Shown here in pieces: positions 24,671 to 35,488 of a DNA stretch of 64,000 nt. Position 1 is the first letter of the stretch. Each line of letters begins with the position of its first letter. The position numbers and the translations under genes were made by a program. This DNA is from Clostridiales bacterium. GTDB taxonomy: Bacteria; Bacillota; Clostridia; Oscillospirales; Acutalibacteraceae. The notes under the pieces are model-generated. The model saw only the letters and a list, made by a program, of their open reading frames with translations. It had not been told where the DNA came from and did not search any database. Location: NCBI GenBank assembly GCA_012839345.1, contig DUNN01000012.1, positions 62,001 through 126,000 on the forward strand, given 5' to 3'.

Positions 24671-25303
24671 TTACGCCTCTAATGCTGCAAGAGTAAGTTT
24701 TGTGGTATCCGCTACTTCCTCCTGGCCTTCCACAACACGCAGCTTACCTTGCTTGGAGTAATAATCCTTCAGCGGCTCAGTTTGCTGGTGGTATACTTTC
24801 AGGCGTTCTTTCACTGTATCGGGGTGGTCATCCTTGCGCTGAACGAGGGTGCCGCCGCACTTTCCGCAAACGCCTTCCACTTCCGGTTTTTTGTACAGGA
24901 TGTGATAGCTGGCGCCACAGTTTTCGCAGACACGGCGTCCGGACATTCTGAGCACAATTTTTTCGTCGGGCACTTCAATATCAATTACCTTATCAATTGT
25001 TACGCCCATCTTATCCAGAGCCTCGGCCTGAGGGATGGTACGCGGGAAGCCGTCCAGAATAAAACCCTTTTTGCAGTCATCCTGAGCAAGGCGCTCGCGA
25101 ATGATGCCAATCACGACTTCATCGGGAACCAGCTGGCCCGCATCCATAAAGGATTTTGCGCGCAATCCCATTTCAGTGCCGCTCTTCAGCGCTTCACGGA
25201 TTATATTACCCGTGGAAATTGCAGGAATATTGAGATGTGAGCAGATTACCTCTGCTTGAGTCCCTTTTCCGGCGCCGGGGGCGCCAAGAAGAATCAGGTT
25301 CAT
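24671..25303 (-). CDS. adk: Adenylate kinase (zinc lid form)
   Basis: This 210-residue kinase interconverts ATP+AMP and 2 ADP. The P-loop is 'LGAPGAGKGTQAE', and the AMP site includes 'STGNIIREAL' and 'DGFPRTIPQAEAL'. The lid domain carries a Cys4 zinc motif ('CENCGASYH' and 'CGKCGG'), as in Gram-positive enzymes. It sits between secY and map. Confidence 0.97.
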   Translation of the reverse strand: MNLILLGAPGAGKGTQAEVICSHLNIPAISTGNIIREALKSGTEMGLRAKSFMDAGQLVPDEVVIGIIRERLAQDDCKKGFILDGFPRTIPQAEALDKMGVTIDKVIDIEVPDEKIVLRMSGRRVCENCGASYHILYKKPEVEGVCGKCGGTLVQRKDDHPDTVKERLKVYHQQTEPLKDYYSKQGKLRVVEGQEEVADTTKLTLAALEA

Positions 25304-25315
25304 AGGTTCCTCCCA

Positions 25316-26650
25316 TCAATCAAGGAAGCCCTTATAATGACGCATCATCATCTGGGATTCCAGTTGCTTTACGGTTTCCAGAGCAACGCCGACGACAATC
25401 AGGATGGACGTACCGCCCATGGAAAGATTGTGCATGTTGGCCGCAGCGCCGAAAACAATCGGAAGCAGAGCAATGAACGCCAGGAAGAGCGCTCCAATCA
25501 GGGTCACCTTGGCAAGAATCTTCGCAATGTAATCGGCGGTCGGTTTTCCAGGACGGATGCCAGGGATCGTACCGTTGTTCTGACGAAGATTATTGGCCAT
25601 CTCCAGCGGATTATACTGAATTTGCAGATAGAAATATGCAAACATGATAATCAGGAGGAAATAAAGTATGGAATAAATCCAGCCAGTCGTGGAGAAAGCA
25701 TCGAAAAAGCTCTTCCAGAATCCAGTTGTCACCCGGTTGCCCAGGAACAGCTGAATCGTGCTGGGGATGGAAAGAATCGAACTTGCGAAAATAATCGGCA
25801 TAACGCCGGACATTGAAACCTTAATCGGGATATGGCTGCTTTGTCCGCCGTACATTTTCCGACCGACTACGCGTTTCGCGTACTGAATCGGAATACGGTG
25901 CTCGGCGTCATTCATAAATACAATCACCCAGATGACGCCCAGGAAAATCACAACAAACAGCGGGACCAGGAAATAGTACTGGCCGTAGCTGGCAGGATCC
26001 TGATTGGCAGCCTGCAGATATCTTCCAAGCTGGTTAGCTGTAGAGGGCAGTCTCGCGACAATGCCGGCAAACAACAGGATGGAAATACCGTTGCCAATGC
26101 CAAACTGGTTGATTTGCTCGCCAAGCCACATCATCAGCGCCGTGCCGGCGGTAAACACCATAACAATGATGACAGCAGAGAAGACCTGCTCCCAACCGCT
26201 TGTGTACTTTGCAATCGGAGTGCCCTGATAGGAGCTGTTGCGCAGATAGAAGTAATACGCAAGTCCCTGAATCAGGCCAAGTGCGACAGCAACGTAGCGA
26301 GTCATGGTAGCGATTTTCTTACGGCCTTCCTCGCCCTCTTTCGCCAAACGCTCCAGCGGCGGGATGGCAACCGTAAGCAGCTGCATGATAATGGAGCTGT
26401 TGATGTATGGCGTAACGCTCATTGCAAACAAAGTAGCATTTGCAAAAGCGCCGCCGGACAGCATATCCAAATAGCTCAATGCCGAACCCGTTTCGTTTAC
26501 CGTACTCATCAGTCCCTTTAACGCAGTGGTGTTCAGGAACGGAACCGGGATGACGGAACCGAAACGGAAAACAATGATAATCATAAGGGTAAACAGGATC
26601 TTCCTGCGAAGATCGGGAATAGACCAGGCATTCTTAAGTGTTTTAAACAA
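25316..26650 (-). CDS. secY: Protein translocase subunit SecY
   Basis: This 444-residue protein has ten predicted transmembrane helices and forms the protein-conducting channel. The plug and helix 2 region 'LDMLSGGAFANATLFAMSVT' and the C-terminal loop 'RQNNGTIPGIRPGKPT' are typical. It begins 1 base after the rplO stop. Confidence 0.97.
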   Translation of the reverse strand: MFKTLKNAWSIPDLRRKILFTLMIIIVFRFGSVIPVPFLNTTALKGLMSTVNETGSALSYLDMLSGGAFANATLFAMSVTPYINSSIIMQLLTVAIPPLERLAKEGEEGRKKIATMTRYVAVALGLIQGLAYYFYLRNSSYQGTPIAKYTSGWEQVFSAVIIVMVFTAGTALMMWLGEQINQFGIGNGISILLFAGIVARLPSTANQLGRYLQAANQDPASYGQYYFLVPLFVVIFLGVIWVIVFMNDAEHRIPIQYAKRVVGRKMYGGQSSHIPIKVSMSGVMPIIFASSILSIPSTIQLFLGNRVTTGFWKSFFDAFSTTGWIYSILYFLLIIMFAYFYLQIQYNPLEMANNLRQNNGTIPGIRPGKPTADYIAKILAKVTLIGALFLAFIALLPIVFGAAANMHNLSMGGTSILIVVGVALETVKQLESQMMMRHYKGFLD

Positions 26651-26651
26651 C

Positions 26652-27092
26652 TTAGATCACCTCTGCCTTCCCACCTGCAGATTCTATTTTGCTCTTGGCG
26701 GATTCGGAGAAAGCGTTCACTTTCACCGTCAGCTTCTTTTCAAGCTTACCGTTTCCAAGAACTTTTACTCCGTCGCAGCATGTTTTTACAATACCTGCGT
26801 CAATCAGAGCTTGAGTATCAACTACGGCACCATCCTCAAACTGATTGAGGGTACCGACATTGACTGCCACGATGGTTTTAGCAAAAATGTTATTAAATCC
26901 TCTTTTCGGGATGCGTCTCTGCATAGGCATTTGACCGCCTTCAAAGCCGGGTCGCATTCCTCTGCCCGCTCTGGCTTTCTGGCCTTTATGGCCTTTGCCT
27001 GCGGTTTTTCCTTGACCGGAACCATGTCCTCTGCCGATACGCTTCGGCTCTTTTGTGGAACCGGGCACCGCAGTCAGATCGTGCAACTTCAT
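26652..27092 (-). CDS. rplO: 50S ribosomal protein L15
   Basis: This 146-residue L15 has the basic Gly-rich N-terminal extension '[20 protein letters not shown]' and the 'RRIPKRGF' motif. It lies between rpmD and secY in canonical spc order. Confidence 0.97.
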   Translation of the reverse strand: MKLHDLTAVPGSTKEPKRIGRGHGSGQGKTAGKGHKGQKARAGRGMRPGFEGGQMPMQRRIPKRGFNNIFAKTIVAVNVGTLNQFEDGAVVDTQALIDAGIVKTCCDGVKVLGNGKLEKKLTVKVNAFSESAKSKIESAGGKAEVI

Positions 27093-27110
27093 TTATTCGC
27101 ACCTCCTTGT

Positions 27111-27290
27111 TTACGCTTTGCTAACCTCGATGAGGTGGGTGATCTTAGCCACCTTGCCCTTTGTCTGTTCGTTATCAGGCTGGATGGAACTATCGCCCAC
27201 TTTGAAAAGACCTAGAGCCTGGGCGGTTGCAATCTGGTCTTTCTTACCGCCGATAAGACTTTTTACCAGCGTTACTTTAATCTGTGCCAT
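27111..27290 (-). CDS. rpmD: 50S ribosomal protein L30
   Basis: This 59-codon gene lies between rpsE and rplO. The product begins 'MAQIKVTLVKSLIGGKKDQI' and has the L30 ferredoxin-like fold pattern. It has no C-terminal extension, as is usual in bacteria. Confidence 0.96.
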   Translation of the reverse strand: MAQIKVTLVKSLIGGKKDQIATAQALGLFKVGDSSIQPDNEQTKGKVAKITHLIEVSKA

Positions 27291-27304
27291 CTTGCTACCC
27301 CCTT

Positions 27305-27802
27305 TTAAAGAATCTCTTTTACCGACTTGCCGCGGATTGCCGCAACTTCATCGGCTGAACGCAGTTTGGACATACCGTCCAAAGTAGCGCGCACAACATT
27401 GCACGGATTGTTGGAACGAAGCGCCTTTGTTCTGATATCTTTAATACCGACTGCTTCCACAACCGCACGAACCGGGCCGCCGGCAATAACACCGGTACCA
27501 GGTGCAGCAGGTTTCATCAGAACTCTGCCGGCTCCGTACGCACCGATAATTTCGTGCGGAATGGTAGAGCCGCGCAGGGAAACCTTAATCAGGTTCTTTT
27601 TGGCGTCTTCAATTCCCTTGCGGATTGCGTCGGGAACTTCGCCCGCCTTGCCGATGCCGAATCCGACCGTGCCGTTGCCGTCACCGACTACGACGAGAGC
27701 GGCGAATTTGAAAATACGGCCGCCTTTTACGGTTTTGGATACACGGTTAATCGCAACAACATGTTCTTTCAATTCCATGGATGATGCGTCAATTCTAGCC
27801 AA
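27305..27802 (-). CDS. rpsE: 30S ribosomal protein S5
   Basis: This 165-residue S5 has the double-stranded-RNA-binding-like N-domain '[20 protein letters not shown]' and the C-terminal '[17 protein letters not shown]'. The family contributes to translational fidelity. Confidence 0.97.
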   Translation of the reverse strand: MARIDASSMELKEHVVAINRVSKTVKGGRIFKFAALVVVGDGNGTVGFGIGKAGEVPDAIRKGIEDAKKNLIKVSLRGSTIPHEIIGAYGAGRVLMKPAAPGTGVIAGGPVRAVVEAVGIKDIRTKALRSNNPCNVVRATLDGMSKLRSADEVAAIRGKSVKEIL

Positions 27803-27817
27803 AAGTATTCCTCCTTC

Positions 27818-28177
27818 TTAGAACTTGAGGCCGCCCTCACGGGCGCCTTCGGCCAGCTCTTTGACGCGGCCGTGGAATATATATCCACCGCGGTCGAAAA
27901 CAACCTCGGTGATGCCCTTCTCAGCGGCACGTTTGGCAATCAGCTCGCCAACTTTTCGTGCGGCGTCTTTGTTTCCGCCATTACCTTCGAACTCTTTGTC
28001 CAGCGAGGAAGCTGCTACGAGAGTAACTCCCTTAATGTCATCAATGATCTGGGCATAGATGTTGTTGGTAGAGCGAAATACATTCAGGCGCGGGCACTCG
28101 GCCGTGCCCGAAATCTTGCCGCGCACTCTGCGGTGGCGTCTCAGTCTGGCTTTGTTTTTGTCAGCCTTATTCACCAT
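27818..28177 (-). CDS. rplR: 50S ribosomal protein L18
   Basis: This 119-residue L18 is a 5S rRNA-binding protein with '[18 protein letters not shown]' and C-terminal '[20 protein letters not shown]'. GGAG lies upstream of the ATG. Confidence 0.97.
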   Translation of the reverse strand: MVNKADKNKARLRRHRRVRGKISGTAECPRLNVFRSTNNIYAQIIDDIKGVTLVAASSLDKEFEGNGGNKDAARKVGELIAKRAAEKGITEVVFDRGGYIFHGRVKELAEGAREGGLKF

Positions 28178-28195
28178 TTGTGATTCACTCCTTCA

Positions 28196-28744
28196 TTACT
28201 TCTTGGCACCCTTGCCCGCTTTACCTTCCTTGCGGCGGATGACTTCATCAACATACTTAATGCCCTTGCCCTTATACGGCTCCGGCGGACGTTTCTCACG
28301 GACTTCCGCGGCAAACTGGCCAACCTTCTGCTTGTCGGGACCTAAAATGACAATTTTGTTTGCCGTCGGGCATTCAATGGAAATTCCATCAACCTCAGGT
28401 ACGATGACCTGATGGGAATAGCCCAGGTTCATGACAAGGTTCTTACCCTGCTTCTGCACACGGTAGCCGACGCCGTTGACGTCGAGTTCCTTTTTGAAGC
28501 CTTCCGTTACGCCGATCACCATGTTGTGAATGAGCGTGCGGGTCAGGCCGTGCAGGGATCTGTTTTCCTTCTCATCGTTGGGGCGGGTGACATGCACTTC
28601 GTTGCCCTCGACGGAAATTGTCATGTTCGGATGAAACTTCTGGGTCAAGGTGCCTTTCGGCCCCTTCACCGTTACAACGTTGCCGTCAACAGTTACATTG
28701 ACGCCAGCGGGAATATTTACGGGTTTTCTTCCAATTCGTGACAT
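28196..28744 (-). CDS. rplF: 50S ribosomal protein L6
   Basis: This 182-residue L6 has two similar domains. The start '[19 protein letters not shown]' and the C-terminal '[13 protein letters not shown]' motif are diagnostic. It binds 23S rRNA near the sarcin-ricin loop. Confidence 0.97.
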   Translation of the reverse strand: MSRIGRKPVNIPAGVNVTVDGNVVTVKGPKGTLTQKFHPNMTISVEGNEVHVTRPNDEKENRSLHGLTRTLIHNMVIGVTEGFKKELDVNGVGYRVQKQGKNLVMNLGYSHQVIVPEVDGISIECPTANKIVILGPDKQKVGQFAAEVREKRPPEPYKGKGIKYVDEVIRRKEGKAGKGAKK

Positions 28745-28759
28745 TACTGCACCCCCTTA

Positions 28760-29158
28760 TTACCAAATAAACGCGAGAACTTCACCGCCGACATTCTCTT
28801 TGCGGGCCTGACGGTCGGTCATAATGCCCTTGGAAGTAGAAATGATTGCGACGCCAAGGCCTTTCATTACCTTTGGCAGTTCTTCTGCGTTGGAATAAAT
28901 GCGAAGACCGGGCTTTGAAACCCTGCGAAGTCCGTTGATAACCGGGGTCTTTCCTTCGCCGTACTTCAGATTCACTTTAATGATGCCCTGTTTGCCGTCT
29001 TCGACAACCGTATAATTCTTAACATAACCCTCGTCCACAAGGATCTGCACAATGGCTTTCTTCATGTTGGAAGCGGGGATTTCCACAGAATCATGCTTTG
29101 CGGAATTCGCATTGCGAATACGGGTGAGCAAATCAGCAATTGTATCAGTAATTTGCAT
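28760..29158 (-). CDS. rpsH: 30S ribosomal protein S8
   Basis: This 132-residue S8 has '[19 protein letters not shown]' and the C-terminal '[20 protein letters not shown]' that binds 16S helix 21. S8 represses the spc operon in E. coli; no matching leader is apparent here. Confidence 0.97.
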   Translation of the reverse strand: MQITDTIADLLTRIRNANSAKHDSVEIPASNMKKAIVQILVDEGYVKNYTVVEDGKQGIIKVNLKYGEGKTPVINGLRRVSKPGLRIYSNAEELPKVMKGLGVAIISTSKGIMTDRQARKENVGGEVLAFIW

Positions 29159-29181
29159 ACCGTTACCTCCTTTGCTAAGCT

Positions 29182-29367
29182 TTACCAGCTGGCCTTTTTC
29201 ACGCCCGGGATTTCGCCTTTGTGAGCAAGTTCCCTAAAGCATATACGGCAAACACCGAATTTGCGAAGGTAGGCATGCGGCCTGCCACAGATTTTGCATC
29301 TGTTGTATTCGCGCGAAGAGAACTTCGCCGGTCTCTGCTGCTTAATTTTCATTGAAGTCTTGGCCAC
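29182..29367 (-). CDS. rpsN: 30S ribosomal protein S14, type Z
   Basis: This 61-residue zinc form of S14 has two CxxC pairs ('RCKICGRP' and 'VCRICFRE'). It is the standard short Gram-positive form. Confidence 0.97.
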   Translation of the reverse strand: MAKTSMKIKQQRPAKFSSREYNRCKICGRPHAYLRKFGVCRICFRELAHKGEIPGVKKASW

Positions 29368-29379
29368 AGTTTTCCCTCC

Positions 29380-29919
29380 TTATTTCGCAAACGGGGCGCC
29401 CAATAGAGTCAGAAGCTCCCTGGATTCCTCGTCGGTTTTTGCGGTGGTTACGAAACAAATGTCCATTCCGCGAACCTTGTCGATTTTATCATAGTCGATT
29501 TCGGGGAAAATCAACTGCTCTTTCAGGCCCATGTTGTAGTTACCGCGGCCGTCGAACGAGTTTGCGTCAATACCTCTGAAATCTCTTACGCGCGGAAGAG
29601 CAATGTTGAAAAGCCGGTCCAGGAATTCATACATTCTATCCCCGCGGAGCGTAACCTTTACGCCAATGTTCATGCCTTCACGGATCTTAAAGTTAGCGAC
29701 TGACTTCTTTGCCTTGCAGACAGCCGGCTTCTGACCGGTAATCGCTGCAAGATCGTTTGTAACGGCGTCAATCACCTTGGAATTGTCTTTCGCTTCGCCA
29801 GCGCCGACATTGATGACAATTTTCTCGAGCTTCGGGATCTGCATTACGCTCTTGTAGGAAAACTTCTTCATCAGTGCAGGTGCGACTTCCGATTTATAAT
29901 AATCCTTCAGTCTGGCCAT
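29380..29919 (-). CDS. rplE: 50S ribosomal protein L5
   Basis: This 179-residue L5 binds 5S rRNA and contacts the P-site tRNA. Landmarks are '[19 protein letters not shown]', '[20 protein letters not shown]' and '[16 protein letters not shown]'. Confidence 0.97.
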   Translation of the reverse strand: MARLKDYYKSEVAPALMKKFSYKSVMQIPKLEKIVINVGAGEAKDNSKVIDAVTNDLAAITGQKPAVCKAKKSVANFKIREGMNIGVKVTLRGDRMYEFLDRLFNIALPRVRDFRGIDANSFDGRGNYNMGLKEQLIFPEIDYDKIDKVRGMDICFVTTAKTDEESRELLTLLGAPFAK

Positions 29920-29934
29920 GTAGTTTTATCCTCC

Positions 29935-30255
29935 TTACAGCGCTTCGCCGCACTTTTTGCAAATGCGTTCCTTAGTGCCGTCCTCATAAACCTTGTGTCC
30001 GACACGTGTAGGCTTGCCGCAGCGGGGGCAAACGACCTGAACCTTGCAGGCATACATAGCGCCTTCAGCCTTGACGATACCGCCTTGGTCACCCATCTTG
30101 CGGGGCTTTACATGCTTGGAAACCATGTTGCGGCCTTCGATGATGACCTTGCCCTCTTTCGGGCTAACGGCCAGAATTTTGCCCTTCTTGCCGCGCTCTT
30201 TTCCGCTTAAAATGATGACGGTGTCGCCGGTTTTTACATGAACTTTATTATTCAT
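29935..30255 (-). CDS. rplX: 50S ribosomal protein L24
   Basis: This 106-residue L24 has the KOW motif 'KTGDTVIILSGKERGKKGKI' and a C-terminal CxxC...CxxC zinc-ribbon-like end ('VCPRCGKPT' and 'ICKKCGEAL'). I chose the ATG at 30255 because GGAGGTG is 7 bases upstream; the frame stays open to 30273. Confidence 0.96.
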   Translation of the reverse strand: MNNKVHVKTGDTVIILSGKERGKKGKILAVSPKEGKVIIEGRNMVSKHVKPRKMGDQGGIVKAEGAMYACKVQVVCPRCGKPTRVGHKVYEDGTKERICKKCGEAL

Positions 30256-30269
30256 TGTGAACACCTCCA

Positions 30270-30638
30270 TCACAGCACTTCAGGGGCAAGACTTAAAATT
30301 TTCAAATAGTCTTTGTCACGCAGTTCTCTGGCGACAGGCCCGAAAATACGTGTTCCCCTCGGATTTTTATCATCTTTGATGAGTACAGCCGCGTTTTCGT
30401 CAAAGCGGATGTAAGATCCATCATCACGGCGAACGCCGGAAGCTGTGCGGACAATGACCGCCTTCACGACTTCGCCCTTCTTCACGGTTCCGCCCGGAGC
30501 CGCTTTTTTCACGGAAGCGACAACAACGTCACCGATATTGCCATACCTTCTGCCCGTACCGCCAAGGACACGGATGCACATGAGCTGCTTTGCCCCGGTA
30601 TTGTCGGCAACGTTGAGGTAAGTCTGTTGTTGAATCAC
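30270..30638 (-). CDS. rplN: 50S ribosomal protein L14
   Basis: This 122-residue L14 reads '[20 protein letters not shown]' and '[13 protein letters not shown]'. It forms intersubunit bridges with 16S rRNA. Confidence 0.97.
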   Translation of the reverse strand: MIQQQTYLNVADNTGAKQLMCIRVLGGTGRRYGNIGDVVVASVKKAAPGGTVKKGEVVKAVIVRTASGVRRDDGSYIRFDENAAVLIKDDKNPRGTRIFGPVARELRDKDYLKILSLAPEVL

Positions 30639-30668
30639 AGTGCGTTCCTCCTTTGCATAAAGCCGAAA

Positions 30669-30926
30669 TTATTTGGCTTTTTCTATAATCTCGACGAGAC
30701 GCCATCTTTTGTCTTTGGAAAGGGGACGGGTCTCCATCACACGCACGCGGTCACCGATTGAGCATTCATTGTTCTCATCATGTGCCTTCAGCTTCACGGT
30801 ACGTTTAATAATCTTTTTATACAGCGGGTGCTTTACGCTGTCCTCAATGGCAACCACGATGGTTTTGTCCATCTTGTTGCTGACGACCTTGCCAACCTCT
30901 GTTTTCCTCATGTTTCTTTCGCTCAC
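30669..30926 (-). CDS. rpsQ: 30S ribosomal protein S17
   Basis: This 85-residue OB-fold S17 has '[20 protein letters not shown]' and '[20 protein letters not shown]'. The start is GTG at 30926, supported by GGAGG 8 bases upstream. Confidence 0.97.
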   Translation of the reverse strand: MSERNMRKTEVGKVVSNKMDKTIVVAIEDSVKHPLYKKIIKRTVKLKAHDENNECSIGDRVRVMETRPLSKDKRWRLVEIIEKAK

Positions 30927-30945
30927 AGATTAATCCTCCCTTCCG

Positions 30946-31152
30946 TTACGCATTCGCGCTGTCTTTAAGCTCATTCTCGCGCATAATGGTTTTAATGCGT
31001 GCAATGTCTTTTTTGACAGCAGAGATCCGCATCGGATTGTCGAGCTGATTAATGGCAAGCTGGAAACGCAGGTTGAAAAGCTCGGCCTTGAGGTCTTTCA
31101 GCTTGCTTTCAAGCTCTTCGGTTGTTAATTCTCTGACTTCTGAGGCCTTCAT
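30946..31152 (-). CDS. rpmC: 50S ribosomal protein L29
   Basis: This 68-residue two-helix protein ('[20 protein letters not shown]') sits near the exit tunnel. Its ATG overlaps the rplP stop as TAATG, implying translational coupling. Confidence 0.97.
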   Translation of the reverse strand: MKASEVRELTTEELESKLKDLKAELFNLRFQLAINQLDNPMRISAVKKDIARIKTIMRENELKDSANA

Positions 31153-31577
31153 TACTGCTCACCACCCGTTTCTTCCTTTTTCACAAACTTACACTTAATC
31201 GGCAGTTTGTTGGACGCAAGGCGTAAAGCTTCCCTTGCGGTTTCTTCTGGAATGCCGCCGATTTCGAACATGACTCTGCCCGGTTTTACAACGGCAACCC
31301 AATATTCTGGCGAACCTTTACCGGAACCCATTCGGGTTTCAGCCGGTTTCTGGGTAATCGGCTTATCCGGGAAAATCTTAATCCATACCTTACCAAATCT
31401 TTTGCAGTAACGTGTCATAGCAACACGAGCTGCTTCAATCTGGTTGGAAGTGATCCATGCCGGCTCCAAAGCCTGAAGGCCGAAATCGCCGTATGTCACT
31501 TTGTTGCCGCGGTACGCCTTGCCGGTTAAACGGCCACGGTGCACTCTGCGGTATTTAACACGCTTTGGCAACAGCAT
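31152..31577 (-). CDS. rplP: 50S ribosomal protein L16
   Basis: This 141-residue L16 reads '[20 protein letters not shown]' and '[20 protein letters not shown]'. It helps shape the A-site tRNA pocket. Its start overlaps the rpsC stop. Confidence 0.97.
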   Translation of the reverse strand: MLLPKRVKYRRVHRGRLTGKAYRGNKVTYGDFGLQALEPAWITSNQIEAARVAMTRYCKRFGKVWIKIFPDKPITQKPAETRMGSGKGSPEYWVAVVKPGRVMFEIGGIPEETAREALRLASNKLPIKCKFVKKEETGGEQ

Positions 31578-32242
31578 TATTTACTGCCTCCTTCCTTACG
31601 AGGCTTACGGTTGTCCTGAAGGACCTCGCCTCTGTAAATCCAGACCTTTACGCCAATACGGCCGTAAGTGGTTGCAGCCTCTGCAAAGCCGTAGTCAATG
31701 TCAGCGCGAAGGGTCTGAAGCGGAATGGTACCGTCATGATACTGCTCGCTTCTTGCGATTTCAGCACCGCCCAAACGGCCGGAAACCTGGGTTTTAATAC
31801 CCTTGGCACCAAGCTTCATGGCACGGCCGATGCACTGCTTCATGGCGCGGCGGAAAGAGATTCTCTTTTCGAGCTGCTGAGCAATGTTTTCCGCAACAAG
31901 CTGAGCGTTCAAATCAGGGGATTTAATTTCAACAATATTAATGGAAACCGGCTTCTTCAGCATGCTTTCGCACTGGAGACGGAGCTTTTCGATTTCAGCG
32001 CCGCCCTTGCCGATGACCATGCCGGGTTTTGCACAATGAATATGAACGCGGACTTTGGAAGCGTCACGCTCAATTTCAATTTTCGGCACACCCGCCGCCG
32101 CGAGCTGTTTTTTCAGCATCTTGCGCAGTTTGTAGTCTTCTACGAGCGTATCGCCGAAGACATCATCCCTTGCAAACCAGCGGGAATCCCAGTCTTTAAT
32201 TACGCCCACACGAAAACCGTGGGGATTTACTTTTTGGCCCAT
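31577..32242 (-). CDS. rpsC: 30S ribosomal protein S3
   Basis: This 221-residue S3 has a KH domain ('[17 protein letters not shown]') and a C-terminal domain ('[20 protein letters not shown]'). It lines the mRNA entry channel. Confidence 0.97.
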   Translation of the reverse strand: MGQKVNPHGFRVGVIKDWDSRWFARDDVFGDTLVEDYKLRKMLKKQLAAAGVPKIEIERDASKVRVHIHCAKPGMVIGKGGAEIEKLRLQCESMLKKPVSINIVEIKSPDLNAQLVAENIAQQLEKRISFRRAMKQCIGRAMKLGAKGIKTQVSGRLGGAEIARSEQYHDGTIPLQTLRADIDYGFAEAATTYGRIGVKVWIYRGEVLQDNRKPRKEGGSK

Positions 32243-32262
32243 AATTTACCTCCTCTTCCGCC

Positions 32263-32598
32263 TTATTCTTTTTCCTTAAGCACGAGGGTAACGTGCGAGG
32301 TTCTTTTCTCAATTCTGAACGCGCGACCCTGCGCTCTTGGACGAATGCGCTTGAGGATCGGGCCCGGACTTACGAAGCACTCCGCAACGTAAAGTCTGGA
32401 AACATCCATATTATGGTTATTCTCAGCGTTCGCCATAGCCGACTTCAACAGTTTCACGAGAGACTCGCTGGCGGCCTTTGGTGTATTCTTGAGGATAGCC
32501 ATGGCAACGTCCGCCGGCTTGTTCCGAATCAGGTCAAGCACGATCGAGACTTTGCGGGGAGAAATACGGGCATATCTTAAATAAGCCCTTGCTTCCAT
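32263..32598 (-). CDS. rplV: 50S ribosomal protein L22
   Basis: This 111-residue L22 reads '[20 protein letters not shown]' and carries the beta-hairpin loop '[20 protein letters not shown]' that reaches into the peptide exit tunnel. The ATG at 32598 has GGAG 8 bases upstream; an ATG at 32607 is less likely. Confidence 0.97.
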   Translation of the reverse strand: MEARAYLRYARISPRKVSIVLDLIRNKPADVAMAILKNTPKAASESLVKLLKSAMANAENNHNMDVSRLYVAECFVSPGPILKRIRPRAQGRAFRIEKRTSHVTLVLKEKE

Positions 32599-32619
32599 GT
32601 CATACACTCCTTTCGGCCG

Positions 32620-32901
32620 TTATTTCGACGGCGCTGTTGTTTTGGAACCGGAATGTCCCTTAAAGGTTCTGGTCGGCGCAAACTCGCCGAGCTTGTGACC
32701 AACCATGTCTTCCGTAATATAAACCGGAACATGCTTGCGGCCGTCGTGAACCGCAATGGTGTGACCGACAAAATCCGGGAAAATCATAGAGGCTCTGCTC
32801 CATGTTTTCACGATTTTCTTCTCGCCGGCCGCGTTCATTTCCTGAATCCTTTTAAGCAGCACAGGCTGAACATAAGGACCCTTTTTGATGCTTCTGCCCA
32901 T
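32620..32901 (-). CDS. rpsS: 30S ribosomal protein S19
   Basis: This 93-residue S19 has '[19 protein letters not shown]' and '[20 protein letters not shown]'. It sits in the 30S head and pairs with S13. Confidence 0.97.
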   Translation of the reverse strand: MGRSIKKGPYVQPVLLKRIQEMNAAGEKKIVKTWSRASMIFPDFVGHTIAVHDGRKHVPVYITEDMVGHKLGEFAPTRTFKGHSGSKTTAPSK

Positions 32902-32927
32902 AGTTCATAAGCTCCTTTCTGTACGCC

Positions 32928-33761
32928 TTATTTGCCGTTTCTGCGCTTCACGATAAACTTATCGGAGCGGTTGTGATGTTTGCGGGTCTTGTAACCCAGG
33001 GCCGGTTTGCCCCACGGGGTAACAGGGCCCGGACGGCCAACAGGTGCTTTGCCTTCGCCGCCGCCGTGCGGGTGGTCGTTCGGGTTCATAACGGAACCAC
33101 GGACAGTCGGTCTCCAGCCCATATGGCGCTTACGGCCGGCCTTACCAATTTTGACGTTTTCATGGTCGATGTTGCTGACCTGGCCGATGGTGGCCATGCA
33201 GCTCATCGGCACATTGCGAAGTTCGCCGGAAGGCAGTCTTAACAGAGCCATGCCGTTTTCCTTCGCCATGAGCTGAGCCATGTTGCCGGCTGCACGGGCA
33301 AGCTGTGCGCCCTTGCCAGGGTAAAGCTCAACGTTGTGAATAAAGGTACCAACGGGGATGTTTTCGAGCGGCAGTGCATTGCCGGGCTTAATATCCGCTC
33401 CGGTGCCGGAAACCACAACGTCGCCGACCTTCAGGCCGTTTGGCGCGATGATGTATCTCTTTTCTCCGTCTTCATACTGAACAAGTGCAATAAAAGCGGA
33501 ACGGTTCGGGTCGTATTCCAGAGTCTGGACCGTGCCCGGAACGTCGAACTTCTGGCGCTTGAAGTCAATCAAACGATACTTTTTACGGTTGCTGCCGCCG
33601 CGGTGACGGACGGTAATTCTGCCGTAGCTGTTGCGACCGGATTTGTTCTTCAATGACTGAAGAAGGCTCTTTTCCGGATCGACTTTCGAAAGAACGGAAT
33701 AGTCCGTAACGGACATATTGCGTCTTGAAGCCGTAGTCGGCTTAAAGTTAATAATCGGCAT
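32928..33761 (-). CDS. rplB: 50S ribosomal protein L2
   Basis: This 277-residue L2 has '[20 protein letters not shown]' and the C-terminal '[17 protein letters not shown]', which contains the conserved His near the peptidyl transferase region. Confidence 0.97.
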   Translation of the reverse strand: MPIINFKPTTASRRNMSVTDYSVLSKVDPEKSLLQSLKNKSGRNSYGRITVRHRGGSNRKKYRLIDFKRQKFDVPGTVQTLEYDPNRSAFIALVQYEDGEKRYIIAPNGLKVGDVVVSGTGADIKPGNALPLENIPVGTFIHNVELYPGKGAQLARAAGNMAQLMAKENGMALLRLPSGELRNVPMSCMATIGQVSNIDHENVKIGKAGRKRHMGWRPTVRGSVMNPNDHPHGGGEGKAPVGRPGPVTPWGKPALGYKTRKHHNRSDKFIVKRRNGK

Positions 33762-33843
33762 TCGGTTTCACACTCCTCATGATGGCTTTGCGGGGAAATG
33801 CCGTTTCCCCATCCTTGCTTCTCTGCGTAATCTCAGGCAGAGT

Positions 33844-34134
33844 TTACATCATGCCTTCAAAAAATTCGATCGTTTTGCTGTCCTCCGTAAGAGTAACAAC
33901 AGCCTTTTTCCAGGAGCGGGTGTATCCTTCGCTTCTGCCCTGGCGGCGCATTCTGCCTCTTACGTGGAGGGTGTTCACCTTGCTGACCTTTACGCCGAAC
34001 AGGGCTTCAACCGCTCTTGCAATATCAATCTTAGTGGCGCTCTCGGCAACTTCGAAGGTGTACTTCTTCATGCCAATACCGGCCATGCTGCGTTCTGTGA
34101 TAATGGGGCGGATAACAATATCCTGTGCTGCCAT
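33844..34134 (-). CDS. rplW: 50S ribosomal protein L23
   Basis: This 96-residue L23 ('IVIRPIITERSMAGIGMKKY') docks the signal recognition particle and trigger factor at the tunnel exit. Its start overlaps the rplD stop. Confidence 0.97.
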   Translation of the reverse strand: MAAQDIVIRPIITERSMAGIGMKKYTFEVAESATKIDIARAVEALFGVKVSKVNTLHVRGRMRRQGRSEGYTRSWKKAVVTLTEDSKTIEFFEGMM

Positions 34135-34757
34135 TATGCATACACCTCCTCAATCTGAGCCACGGCATCTTTCAATACGATGAACCGATCGGCATTGATG
34201 ATGTCGTAGACATTCAAGGTGTTGACCATCGCTGTCTTCACTCCGGGGATGTTGGAAGCGGAAGCAATAACCTTCTCGTTCACTTCGGGCAGAACAATCA
34301 AGGTTCTCTTTCCGGAACCAATCGCCTTGAGCATTGCCGCAATGGCTTTCGTCTTGTATTCGTCAAGAGAAATCTTATCCAACACGACAAGAGCGTTGTC
34401 GTTTACCTTGCTGGACAAAGCGGATTTCAGTGCAAGACGTTTAACCTTTTTGTTTAAAGAATAACTGTAATCACGCGGTTTGGGAGCAAACACAATTCCG
34501 CCGTGAGTCCACTGGGGAGCACGGGTGGAACCCTGTCTTGCGTGGCCGGTGCCTTTCTGTTTCCAAGGTTTTTTGCCGCCGCCGGAAACTTCCGCACGGG
34601 TCAGCGCTGACTGTGTGCCCTGACGCTGGTTTGCAAGGTAATTGACCACCGCGTCGTGCAGAACCTTAACATTGGGTTCTATTCCGAATATGGCGTCGGA
34701 AAGGTCGATTTTACCAACTTCTTTGCCGGCCATATCAAGTACTGCTACTGTAGGCAT
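34134..34757 (-). CDS. rplD: 50S ribosomal protein L4
   Basis: This 207-residue L4 has the exit-tunnel loop 'GGGKKPWKQKGTGHARQGST'. E. coli L4 represses the S10 operon; whether it does so here is unknown. Confidence 0.97.
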   Translation of the reverse strand: MPTVAVLDMAGKEVGKIDLSDAIFGIEPNVKVLHDAVVNYLANQRQGTQSALTRAEVSGGGKKPWKQKGTGHARQGSTRAPQWTHGGIVFAPKPRDYSYSLNKKVKRLALKSALSSKVNDNALVVLDKISLDEYKTKAIAAMLKAIGSGKRTLIVLPEVNEKVIASASNIPGVKTAMVNTLNVYDIINADRFIVLKDAVAQIEEVYA

Positions 34758-34774
34758 TCCAATTCCTCCTTCCC

Positions 34775-35407
34775 TTACGCCTTCACGCTGTCATGAATTA
34801 CTACGATACCGCCGTTGGGTCCGGGAATCGCGCCCTTAATGGCGATGAGGTTGTTTTCCGCATCCACTTTCACAACGGTCAGGTTCTGAACAGTAACTCT
34901 TTCCGCACCCAGGTGACCGGCCATCTTCATGCCTTTGAACACTCGGGACGGGCTGGAGTTCGGGCCGTTGGAACCGGCGTGACGGGCAACCGGGCCAGTA
35001 CCATGCGATTCCTTCAGTCTGCTGTGGTTCCAGCGCTTAATAACGCCGGCGTAGCCTTTACCTTTGCTGGTAGCAACAACGTCTACCTTGTCGCCTGCCG
35101 CAAACGTGTCGACCTTCACGATGTCCCCTACGTTGTAGGAGTCTGTGTTTTCCACGCGGAATTCACGAAGCGTTTTCTTCGGCGCAACGTCCGCTTTTGC
35201 GAAATGCCCCTTTAAAGGCTTGTTGACCTTTACGGGTTTCAGGTCGCCGTAGCCCATCTGAACGGCTGCGTAGCCATCGTTTTCAACCGTTTTTTTCTGC
35301 GATACCACGCAGGGACCGGCTTCCACAACGGTTACGGGAACGACATTTCCCTTTTCGTCGAAGATCTGGGTCATGCCGATCTTCTTGCCGATAATTCCTT
35401 TTTGCAT
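34775..35407 (-). CDS. rplC: 50S ribosomal protein L3
   Basis: This 210-residue L3 has '[20 protein letters not shown]' and the extended loop '[20 protein letters not shown]' that approaches the peptidyl transferase centre. Confidence 0.97.
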   Translation of the reverse strand: MQKGIIGKKIGMTQIFDEKGNVVPVTVVEAGPCVVSQKKTVENDGYAAVQMGYGDLKPVKVNKPLKGHFAKADVAPKKTLREFRVENTDSYNVGDIVKVDTFAAGDKVDVVATSKGKGYAGVIKRWNHSRLKESHGTGPVARHAGSNGPNSSPSRVFKGMKMAGHLGAERVTVQNLTVVKVDAENNLIAIKGAIPGPNGGIVVIHDSVKA

Positions 35408-35488
35408 TTTTTTACCTCCTATGCAGGTTATTGGTTGGCACTGCCAACTTGACCTCGGCCGCTGGTCGGTTCAAATCCATTCAAGCGA